A stretch of DNA of 64,000 nt, from contig CM072339.1 of NCBI GenBank assembly GCA_036874045.1, forward strand, positions 627,501 through 691,500. The letters run 5' to 3'. A program made the position numbers and the translations under genes. The notes below the pieces were generated by a model that saw nothing but the letters and a program-made list of their open reading frames with translations, was not told where the DNA came from and ran no database searches. Positions 53,883 through 64,000 of the stretch are shown here, piece after piece. The stretch is from Cymodocea nodosa (lineage: Eukaryota; Streptophyta; Magnoliopsida; Alismatales; Cymodoceaceae). Every line of letters begins with the position of its first letter. The first letter of the stretch is position 1.

Positions 53883-56800
53883 TTAAAGTGAAGCTCGTGC
53901 CATCTCAACATCGTTGCCATGTCCATTGATAAAGAAGTCTGTGCAGTTCTTTCGACAGCCACGACTGAAGGGATTTCGATATTTTCCGTCCGGACCTCTA
54001 AGATAAGCATATCTGGATGCATTCACCATCTCATTTGTCATAATGTTCTGTGCTATCTGTACGCAAACTTAGGTTGTGATTATACAGGCAAATGAAATTG
54101 ATGCAACAGAATGCAAACATAAGTTCAACGCTCCGGTGAACTAGTTAAAATAAATCTAACAGGTGTCAGGTTTATGATTCCATCGCTACCATTACAGTAG
54201 TGTGAACCAAGAATTGTCAAAAAAAGCTTACAAGCTGAGGATGTCGGACCTTTTCAGTTACAATCTCAACCGCAACTTACACATAGACGGTCCAGATTAA
54301 CTGGACCGTTGAATGTAAACGTTGTGGTTGGGATTGTTCAACAAATGGTAAGTTCTAGTTTTTATAGAAACAATTTTGTAGTTGTTATAAATATCGAAAT
54401 TAATATTTTATAATAGGAAAATAAAATAAAATTATACAAATATCCGTTACCGTTCACCCAAGATTTCTGTAAAAAGAATGATGCAACATTTTTGAAAAAA
54501 CCACGGTTTCTAAGAAGAACTTAACTGAGTAGGACGCGGGGAATGTCAGCCAAAAGGTTTTAAAGGGAAAAACATAATGAGATGAGAATAAAAACACTCA
54601 ATTTCTCTAATTTTGAGATGATGGTATACCTGTGCAGTTTGTGCTATGGTCAAAGTAGAGGTTCCAATAAGTAGAAAAATGTCCACGACTAAAAACACAA
54701 AAGCCCCAGGATTTTCTGTTACCACATGATGAAACCATGATTTGGAAAGTGGAGGTTCTAGAAATGCCATCTGTAGTCCTGTTGTAAATTTAAGGTTCAC
54801 GTGATAAACAAGTCAGACTTATGCATAAAAAGACAAAGATAACAGCTTGCCTGTTTGCTCAACATACTTTCAAATGTAATCACCGCAGCCATGAGTAATG
54901 GCAACGTTCCCATGAGGATCATAACAAAAAAGTCTCTTTTATTCCCCTACAGATCGAGAAATAACACAATGTGTTAGTAAAATTGGATACCCGACAATTA
55001 TGAGAAGGAGCAAGTAATATCACCCTAAATACCAGACAAATTCACCTGGAAAACAGGAAAATAGCAAGTGGCAAACACGGAATATAGCAAGTCATATCAT
55101 GTTAAAGACCAGATAAATTCACCACTAACTGTACACCTTTTTATATGTCAAGTACAAGCAAAGCATTAGTGAAACGATAACAAACTAAACTCTCTTGAGT
55201 AAACTTTTTCAAAGACCAAAGTCCATAATTGCTGTACTGGACAACATACTAAATTGAAAAGAGAGGTTTCTTGTGTCAGGACATCACCTTTCCTACACAA
55301 TTAGATATCCATGGACAATGGTGATCAAATAACTCCACACATCGGTTGCAAGTTGTGCAATGTTTAGAGCGTATAGGCCTGATTATCTGGAAGTGTCACA
55401 AAGCATGTATTATTAAATCATATGTAGATCTTAAGTTTCAAATATGATGCAGAGACCCTTGAACATCTTTTCTGACCATAATAATACTTACTGATTGCTG
55501 GCACTGTCACAACAACCAACAAATACTAAAAACCATAAAGAAATGAAAATGGACCTTGCAGGTGGAGCAGAGCTGAGACCAATTTCCAGTCCAAGTAGAT
55601 GAATTATCAAGGTCAATGTCCAGCAAAGCATCCTATAAAATAATGACCGTGAGTGAAATACAGTATCAAGAAACATACAGATTACCTTTTGCTTGCATTC
55701 AAGGCTTTTATTTATTTCAGAATCTAGATATTGCACTAGGGTGCACTATGCAAAGAAATATGATACAGTCTTCAGTGCACTATGCAAAGAAATATGATAC
55801 AGTCTTCAGTCAGAAGATATTACACCTACATCAGTTTGTCTTGACAAATGCCTGGTTCGTGACTTGATATAACCTGGGTCCTTGCTGCAACAAATGATTT
55901 AAATGAAACACAACGGGTTTAGACATCTCCAGAATCCCATTATATCTTAGAAATACATATTTTTCTCTCCCTTTAGTTAGAATCAGCTAAATTAGAAAGT
56001 TAAGATGCAAATCCATAATAAGCAAGGCATGTACGATTAATTATTACTGATGCGATGCATTTCTAATCATTTTTTGACAATTCATACAAAACACACAGAA
56101 CATAGCTTGTAACAAATGCATGAAAAGTGGCAAAGTACCATATCTTAAATAAATGTACACAAATACAAGTTTCATTAGGCTCTTTTCTATAAACACGTAT
56201 GTCTCAACAAGTGAGTATATGCAACAGATAAATGTTGTAGGCAATGTAGAGATATTTACCTTAAAAATCAATGGCATAACGAATTATTAATATGAAACTG
56301 AAAAAAAAATATATGACACAATTTTTATCCATTAACGTATACAAAGCTTTTAACTTCAAACCTTAATTCATGTAACCTAATGCTAGCCGCAAATATCCAG
56401 AACCACATATTGAAATAACTAGGATGTTTATCGCTCAGGATCCAAAAGGTTGAAATTTACATAATTGCACTTTGCCAATTCAACACAAATTTGTGTGTCT
56501 GAAAAACTTAAAATTTAAACTTCTTAGTTGTTGATAGCAACTAGGCTAATTCCATCGTGAAAAAAATAAGGCATTGAAAAAACAGTCAAGAATTGTATTC
56601 ATCTGGTCTCCAACTGCTCACAATTTATACTATTGAAAAAGAATTTAGAATTTATGTGCAAATCAAACCTACCAGTAAACAATGATGGTTTGCATTTACA
56701 GTGCTCAATAATTTAGCAGGAAGAAAAATCATTGAAGAAACTAGTATCGCTAAAAGGTTTACATGTAAACTAAATTACCTGCTACACCTATAAAACATTA

Positions 56801-58554
56801 ATAGAGAACCAAATGCAAGAGTAAAGCCAACACATGTCCAGAGTCCAAGAAGAGCGGTGATTTTTGGAAGATTAGATGCTGTGATAGTAACAAAAATGTC
56901 CAAGTTAAACTTGAGGTTCGTATGCCCATTTAATCAACAAAGAAGCTTAACAAATAGAAATTCCTACCACCCAATACAGAATTGATGAAAAGAACCATAA
57001 GGAAAATTATCACAACCAACAGAACAGGAGCATATCCAATATTCGCCATCCTTTCAGAACATATCTTGTTTCCCCAGCTTCTGCCATGTGCCACAATTGC
57101 ATTCGACTGAACATACATTAATAATATGCACATGTTAAAATATATTGGCAACTGTAAAGTCTAGTAAATAAGATCCATTAAGCTTAAAAGGAGCATCAAG
57201 CATTCAAACCATACTATATGATTCAGCTTGCTTGTTTTGTAATAAGATCTCAGTCTTCGTGATAATTTTATAAGAACTAGCAATATATTTCAAAATAGAT
57301 ACCATCAATCCCTTAGAACCTACCCTAATGGACGTTTCTGCACGTGAAAATGAAAAAACCAATTGTAAGAAAAATCTTTTCAGCTTGACAAGAAGCATGT
57401 TAAGAAGTATGATGTTTATGCCTGTTTTCCCTGGATAATAGATTTCTTTGGTTTCTAGTACAAAATATTTCCCTTCATTTTTACCAAAAGGATGAAATTT
57501 GAAAGGAAAATATTTTTCTTTGATTTGCGCACATGCACAAGCACCTAATTGGAAGTCAACAGAAAAAATAAAATATAATGACTTTTCCTTTAAATTTTCT
57601 TTGATTGGATATTTTTCTTTTAAATAAGTATGCTAAAAGTTAAGGGATGTTTATGCTAAGAAAACCAAGGAAGAGCAAAATATTTAGTCAAAAAAGAAAC
57701 CAAAAGAAAATAGATTCATAGGATTTTATTTTCTGGAAAATAACTCCAGAAATTGTGCATTCATGGAAAGTAAAGAAAAATATTTTCCTTTCAAATTTTA
57801 CTTTAGTGTATGGGAAAAATAGCAATCAATTTAAAGATTATGATGGAAATCGAAAAAATTATTTTTTCCTTTTGATGAAAAAATAAACATAAACAACATG
57901 GTTTTGAACCTACTTTTCAGTCCAAGGAAAATTTACAATGATTGCCAATGAGACAGAGAGCAATTACACCCCAAATGGACCAGACACCCCACCCATACAT
58001 GCATAAGATTGAGCATCACATCGATATTGCATTTATAACCAAACTGCCTAAGCAATGGCATATCAGTGGCATTCGCCTCAAAACGTCTGTTATACCCGTA
58101 ATTGGTTATAAATGCAGCATCCATTTTGATGTCAATTAATTTCATTACAATCCACACTAATTATTTCTTAAAATCTGATTATACCTCCAGGCCCAAGACC
58201 AACTTAGGTATCATATCAAAGATTTAGCTAGCAACCAATGTAGATTCTTTGCCAAGACTTCAAATTATAAACCATAGGAAAATGCATAATCCTGACGATA
58301 CCTAAAAATCATTTACATGTGGAAAATTACAAATCAAAAGTTACAATGATCAGAGACAAATATGAAGCCATTTGGCTAAAGAACACCTACAAGGAGATAA
58401 GCAACATGATGATGGCCATTGTCAGCAGCAAGTTGAGGAGGAGTGAATCCAGAAGAATCTTTAACTGATAATTCTTCCTCTGTACCAGCATAAAGTAGGA
58501 TAACACATATTTCTGCATTTCCTCTAATGGCTGCCCAGTGCAAAGGTGTGCGGT
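53883..58554 (-). CDS. ankyrin-repeat DHHC protein S-acyltransferase, 5' end missing
   Basis: Nine in-phase exons on the minus strand: 58391-58554, 56968-57106, 56779-56878, 55830-55884, 55555-55632, 55288-55386, 54851-54946, 54630-54770 and 53883-54056, giving the last 347 residues. Exon order: an ankyrin repeat ([33 protein letters not shown]); the first membrane helices ([18 protein letters not shown]); KDPGYIK; the zinc-binding Cys-rich domain ([29 protein letters not shown]) with the catalytic Cys of DHHC; more helices; and the C-terminal [11 protein letters not shown] motif. The family is TIP1/PAT24-PAT23; it attaches palmitate to target proteins at Golgi or endosomal membranes and most resembles the PAT23-like branch. 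The usual TTxE motif reads MTNE here. The intron at 54771-54850 has a GC donor. About 180 N-terminal residues (further ankyrin repeats) are expected. Their exons are not visible before the window end, where transposons intervene, so the gene is either long or truncated. Confidence 0.9.
57107..58390 (-). other. intron of the ankyrin-DHHC acyltransferase gene
   Basis: Phase-0 GT-AG intron of 1.28 kb, AT-rich. I see no inserted element that I can name. Confidence 0.65.
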
Positions 58555-58879
58555 CTAAAAACAACAGAAAAAGGAAACTGATGATGGATTAAATGAATTC
58601 ACCACAAAATTTTTCCATTTGCAAGTTGATCAACAATACACATGCATTAGGATATTGATGTCAGCTATTTCTGAACATTTCTGGTATTTAAGGTACACAT
58701 GTACTCTAAGAAATTAGACAAGATATAACTCTATTCAACATAATACATATGATATCCGCTATGAAATGTGGGTCACTAAATTTAGATTTCTAGAAATGTA
58801 TGGAAGACAATGATTCATATGGCCAACCCACTTAGTGAGATTATAACTTGAGTTGTATTGTTGTATCTAGAAATGAGCT

Positions 58880-59046
58880 GAGGGTAATTCTTGGGACAAT
58901 GGTAAGGTAGTTCCATTATAACTTAATGGTCATAGGTTCAAATTTTAAGAAACAGCCTCTCCATTTATGAGGGTAAATCTACATGCAAGTGAACTCTCCT
59001 TAGATCTCGCATTAGTAAAAGCCTCGTGCACTAGCTTACCTTTTAA
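58880..59046 (+). mobile_element. Au-type SINE
   Basis: Matches the widespread plant Au SINE as I remember it: a tRNA-like head with TGGGACAATGGTAAGG (A box), GGTCATAGGTTCAAATTTT (B box), GAAACAGCCTC, GGGTAAATCTACATGC and the 3' AGCCTCGTGCACTAGC ending followed by a T run. It is diverged in the B box and middle. It lies upstream of the ankyrin exon, probably in an intron of the acyltransferase gene. Confidence 0.8.
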
Positions 59047-60109
59047 AGAAACTATATACTGTCGCTTCTGTTGCATATCAACATTCAGTCCAACATGTCC
59101 AAAAAATCATACTTGGTGATTTCACAATTAATAGATTCCTCACATTTCAAATTTAGAGAATAGTACCAGCTAAAGAGAAGATAAAATAGACACAGGTGAT
59201 CAGACAAAACAAAACGGAAATTCAAAGCTTAATCTGTTTTTTTTAATGAGTTTAATCTGATTATCTACACTATTATTAATCAATAGTTGGATTTCTACAA
59301 AGAAGTTCAACATTTATTTCTCTGGATGCATTTTGAGTTTTGTACCTATTGATATCAAACATTTGGTTGATTATTGCAGAAAAGAAGGCCCGTTGGTTTA
59401 TATTATCATGTAGTAGAGTCTTAGGTTATTATCATGCAACTTATCACGATTCTTGAGCAGAAAATATAGGAAAAGGATGTGATGTGGATTTCAGTTTCAA
59501 ACAAATTATATAGGTCATAAAGGATAGAACCATTTTCAGAACATTACAGTTCATAACCAGCAACTCACTATGCAGACAATGCAGGTTAAACCATTCACGA
59601 CAAAACTGGTAAGTGAAAATACTTATACATGGTAAGGAGGGAATTTTGAACCTGAGTAGGGTGGGAAACAGGTCATTCCTAATCATCAATGTTATAAATT
59701 TAGAAAATGAATTATTTACCTTATGCTATCTAATTTATGTTTGATTTTCATTTTAGTATCCCAAACTTCAAAATGTATTTATGTAATACCTTGAATGTCA
59801 GTCATTAATTAGATTGGTGCTTTCATTCAATGCTGTTTTACAAAAATCTGGATGAAACCACCCTTGCTTATAACCTGATAGATTTTTGTACCTTGGATAT
59901 GATCATTTTCTGACTTAGATGGGATTACTTACCTGATTCAAAATTTAGCAAGGACTCATGGGTAATATGTTGGATATTGGATGAAGTCAAGGAAGGAGAT
60001 AGTGGAGTCGAGGGTGAAAGTGTTGCTTAAGAAAAAATGCATACCATCTATAAGCATGCCATGGAAGATGCTGAGATGCAAAAAGCTGGTGTTGTTGAAA
60101 TGTGTATAC

Positions 60110-60430
60110 TTAGTTGAATGGTAATACTATAAAGAATAAATTAAAAATGATTTTATTAGAAATGGAGCAAAGTTACACTAACTAAAGATAAGAGAATATC
60201 AACTTAAATAGTTAGGTCATATTTTTAGGAGACCAAACACATAAATTAGGAGAGAGAAATTAATTAGTGTAGAAGAAATTAAAATAAGTAGAGGAAGGTC
60301 TAAAATTACTTAATTAGGAATTGTGATAAAAGATTTAAATTTATGTAATTTAACTAAAAATTTAATCATAGATAGAAAAACATGGAAGAAAGGATTCATG
60401 TAACTGACGGGAATATGACTCAAATTATTG
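60110..60430 (+). mobile_element. LINE ORF2 3'-end remnant
   Basis: In shifting plus-strand frames it shows the order typical of the plant LINE C terminus: a RLxWFGHV-like start, RGRSKIT-like, IVIKDLNLCNLTKNLI, IDRKTWKKGF, compatible with the pattern GRPKKTW...DL...NL...DRxxWRxxI. Heavily degraded. No RT region is seen next to it. Confidence 0.5.
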
Positions 60431-60471
60431 TTGCCGTTTATTATTGCGTTTACAGGTGCATTGATGAATGA

Positions 60472-60802
60472 TGTTGAAATGTGAGCATCCAACTTAAAAT
60501 CAATTGATCATGAGTAGAGAGATCTAATGCTATATTAATTGTATAAGTCCCCATCCCATTTTCAATATGGGACTATTTTAGCAATTTCTCTTAATTGCAA
60601 TCCCTTTTAGGTCCTACAAGTGTTTTTTTTTGGAACGAGTGAATGTGTAAAGACTTAAAGTCTGTTAGATTGTAATGAGCTTTGATACCGTATTGAAATG
60701 TTGATATTCAACTCAAAATCAATTATTTATAAATGAAGAAATTTAATATTATATTAATTGTAGAAGATTCATTCTCATTTTTGATATGAAACTATTCTAA
60801 CA
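60472..60802 (-). mobile_element. TRIM (terminal-repeat retrotransposon in miniature)
   Basis: Two direct repeats of about 112 bp, 60691-60802 and 60472-60583, read on the minus strand from TGTTAGAATAGT or TGCTAAAATAGT to CATTTCAAYA. The first is followed at once by CGGTATCAAAGC (60679-60690), matching 10 of 12 bases of the tRNA-iMet primer binding site TGGTATCAGAGC. The interior is only about 107 bp and ends with a purine-rich AAGAGAAAT before the second repeat. The 5-bp flanks are AATGA and AAAGA, a target duplication with one mismatch. It has no coding capacity. Confidence 0.8.
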
Positions 60803-61118
60803 AAAGAGAATATTGGTGGAAGAGAACAAGAAATCAGAGACATATATCAACCATTCAAGTTCCAAAATTACCACATTCAAGTGACAAAAATCGCTATCAG
60901 GCCACAAGAAAGAGCAGTTCTATCTAAAATTACTATAAAAAAATCAAGTATTTGACAAAAGCATTAACTTGATTAACAACCTATGAAGCATAGGTATGGA
61001 TACAAGTGTACCAACATAAATACTGTGAAAACTCAGGTTCATTAACCCAAAACAAGAAGAGTACAAGGGATTATATATGATCCATAAATGAATCCGAAAT
61101 AGATCCACCAAGACTCAC

Positions 61119-64000
61119 ACTCTCCTCAAGTTGGTAGATATATATTTTTCATGCCTAGTTTGTTACATATATAATTAAACGAGACTCAACTTAACCCTTT
61201 GGTAAGAATGTCAACAAACTCCTTTGAAGATGGTGTGTACGGAGTACAAATAACCCTTTTAGTCACCAAGTCTCGAATATAATGGCAGTCAATCTTAATG
61301 TGTTTGATGCATTCATAAAAAGTTTCATTTTGAGCTATTGGTTGACTGATTGTCATAGTACATAGACATGAGTTTCTGTACAACAACACCACATTCTTGA
61401 AGAAATGACCAAAGCCACATCACCTCGTAATTGACTTCTCTCATTTATTTGTACTCTAATTCACAACTATAGCAAGTGACAATATTTTGCTTCTTACTTT
61501 TCCAAGTTACAAGATTTCCTCTCACATATGTAAGGTACCCTGAAGTTGACTTTCTGTCCATCTTGTCTTCTATGCAACTTACATCTAAGAAAGCTTCAAT
61601 CCTTAAATAACCATTGGCTTGATATAAAAGGCCTTTTTCTAGTGTGCTCTTGATGTAAGCTAGTGGTTGTTGAATGCCTGTCCAGTGAATCTGTTTTGGC
61701 TTATGTATGAATTGGCTTAGCAACATCACAATGTAAGCAATATCTGGTCTAGTAATAATGAGATAAATAAGTTTCTCTATCAGCTTTCGATATTGTTCGG
61801 AATTATCCAATTTATTAGTTGTACTATCCCAAAACTACAATCTTTGTTCAATTGGCATACTTTCTGGTTTGCAACCAAGACACCCAATATCTATCAAGAG
61901 ATCTAATGCATACTTGCACTGGGATAGTATCAATTTTCCTTTTGAGTATGCAAATTTAATACTAAGGAAATATCCAGGTCTCCCTATATCCTTTGTTTGG
62001 AACACTTTGTCAAGATATTCTTTAGTTCTATGGATGCCTTCAGTATCATTACTTGTAAGAAGAATATCGTCGACATATACTGCAAGTATAATAGACTCTT
62101 TAATAGTCTGTTTAATAAAAACAAAATGGTCTACAATGCAATGACGGAAACCTCCACTAAACATGGCTTGACTTATCTTGTCAAACCATGGATGTAGGCT
62201 TTGCTTTATACCATAAATAACTTTCTTTAATCTACAAACTTGGTACTCCCCTTGAGCAATATAGTTTGACGATTACTCTATGTACACCTCCTTAGTGAGA
62301 TCTCTATACAAAAATACATTCTTGACATCAAGTTGATGTAGTTATCACTATTGATTCACTACAAGTGAGAGGAATACCTAAATAGAGTTGAGACAAACAA
62401 CTAGAGAGAACGTCTTAACATATCCATACTCCTATGTAAAACCTCAAGCAACCAATCGAGTCTTGTATATTTCCACAGAACCATTTGACTTGTATTTGAT
62501 AGTGAAGACCTACTTGTAAGAGACTACGTTAGTATCTGTAGGACAGGAAACTAACTCACACGTACCCCGGGATTGTAGCACTACCACCTCATTATCCATA
62601 ACAATTTTCCAGTATAATAACTATAATGTCTCCTGATATGTCCTTGGAATAAACTTAGACAAGAGTGCCACAATAAAGGCATGACAAGAGGAGCTCAAAT
62701 GGTTATAGTAAATAAAATTGACAATGGGATATTGTGTGCAAATACATGTACCTTTGCAAAGGACAATAGAGAGATCATGAGTGGAAGGCATAGTAGGCTC
62801 AACTTGGGTGGGTGGACCTGTAGGAGGGGTTGCAAAAGGCAAAACCTAAGAAGTCATCGGAGGGCATTGGCATCGATAATACACCTATAGCAAATGCTTA
62901 GAAACTTTGTTGTCTTCATTAGAGTCATGACACAAAGGAGAAGGGGTTGTGGCTTGAATATCTTCATCATGATTATCCCTAATAGCAGTAGGAGTGGGAA
63001 CAATGATTGACTCAATAGGTGAAGGACTCTGAGAGAAGTAGAGTTAATCTTCAAAAAAGGTAACATTAGTAGAAGTAAAATACCGATGGGTAAGAGGATA
63101 ATAACACCGATATCCCTTTTGTGTTCAGAAGTAATTCACAAAAACACACTTAAGAGCTTGAGCATCAAGCTTGTCAAGACCTAGAGAGAGATTTTGAATA
63201 TAAGTAGTATATCTAAAAATACAAGGGGTAAGCACAAAAAGTTCACAATTTGGATAAAGACGATGAAGAAGAATCTTACCTCTAAAGGAGTGAAAGACAT
63301 TCGGTTTACAAGATATGTTGCAGTAAGAATTGCATTAGACTAGAAATTCTTGGAAATATTTATTTGAAGCAAAAGAGTGCGAGTAATATCTACAAGGTGA
63401 CAGCATTTGCGCTTTGCAATTTCATTTTGTTGAGAAGTGTGAGCACATGTGATTTGATGAATGATTCTCTAGTCAGTACAAAAATATTGAAAAGACATGC
63501 TAACAAACTCTAAAACATTATCAATATGCAAACACTTAAGTGTAATAAAAAATTAAGTTTTTACTTACTTAAAGAACTTTTGAACAGTGAACACAATATT
63601 TTGACAATTCTTCAAGAGATATATCTAACAAACTCGAAAATAATCATCAACTAACACAATGTAATAACGATAACTACTAGTAGACATCACACAACTTGAA
63701 CCCCATACATCACAGTGCACAAGATCAAAAATAGAACGATTGATAGTAAGGGTAACACGAGGATAGGACAAACAACTATGTTTGCCTAACTAACATGATT
63801 CACACTTAAAATAAAAAACCAATATCTATGGTAAGGCTTGACAAAGCTTCTAGAGAGAAGGGTGACTAAACCGATAGTGTCATAGGAAGGAGAACTTTGT
63901 AGAAGATAGAAAAACAACAAAGCCACAAGAAGGTATATCACAAACCAAAACATACAACTCGGTGTTTCTCTTATGGCCCAAATCAATTCTCTTCCCCGAT
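61119..64000 (-). mobile_element. Copia retrotransposon, pol region, running off the window
   Basis: Read on the minus strand from the right edge. Integrase: IIHQITCAHTSQQNE, HLVDITRTLLLQ, TATYLVNRMSFTPLEV. Then reverse transcriptase: QLDVKNVFLYRDL, CRLKKVIYGIKQS, ILAVYVDDILLTSND. Then RNase H: TRPDIAYIVMLLSQF, DRKSTSGYLTYVRGN, KHIKIDCHYIRDLV, EFVDILTKGLS. Many stops and frame changes show that it is dead. A purine-rich tract (CCAACTTGAGGAGAG) at about 61119-61134 precedes TGTGAGTCTTGG, the likely start of the 3' LTR, whose other end I could not fix. The gag and 5' LTR would lie beyond 64000. Confidence 0.85.

Noticed and set aside
58391..61000. Further ankyrin exons of the acyltransferase on the minus strand
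   Set aside because: I scanned for LHWAA-type codons in this stretch and found only the exon at 58391-58554.

Overview
The window is nuclear plant DNA. Every gene has plant-only features or relatives (LRR receptor kinase, sucrose transporter, SRO, plant MATE), the genes carry AT-rich introns, and an ndhB chloroplast fragment is inserted. GC-rich first exons beside AT-rich introns suggest a monocot. That is an inference from composition and I cannot name the species.

Layout, left to right. An SRO (inactive PARP-like) stress-signalling gene lies at 0.66-2.39 kb (-), followed by a tRNA-Thr(AGU) at 5.05 kb. A DTX/MATE efflux carrier occupies 9.1-11.1 kb (-). A very large SUT4-type sucrose transporter gene spans 15.3-32.7 kb (-). 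It has five exons, and its two big introns (10.7 kb and 5.0 kb) hold most of the transposon debris. A WDR5-type WD40 gene follows at 36.0-38.3 kb (+), then a BAM1/2-type CLAVATA-class receptor kinase at 41.0-44.1 kb (+). A dead glyoxysomal malate dehydrogenase gene lies at 48.2-52.5 kb (-). Last is an ankyrin-DHHC protein S-acyltransferase whose 3' nine exons lie at 53.9-58.6 kb (-); its 5' exons are not visible in the window.

The repeat fraction can be resolved into families. There is a solo Sirevirus-type LTR with a near-perfect 5-bp target duplication, and an opposed related LTR carrying a five-copy array of about 128 bp with palindromic motifs. There are two independent Copia pol relics plus one Copia element running off the right end. 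There are also two hAT-type non-autonomous elements, a 331-bp TRIM, an Au-type SINE, two LINE fragments, a decayed MYB/SANT-like gene and the ndhB plastid insertion.

The genes do not form an operon or pathway; this is ordinary eukaryotic gene order. I found no convincing undescribed system. The points most worth checking are the opposed LTR arms inside the transcribed SUT4 intron, the uORF overlapping the MATE start codon, the GC-AG intron in the acyltransferase gene, the colinear malate dehydrogenase pseudogene, and two unassigned candidate exons near 47.2-47.9 kb. All exon boundaries were worked out by hand from splice sites, reading phase and family recall, with no database search.
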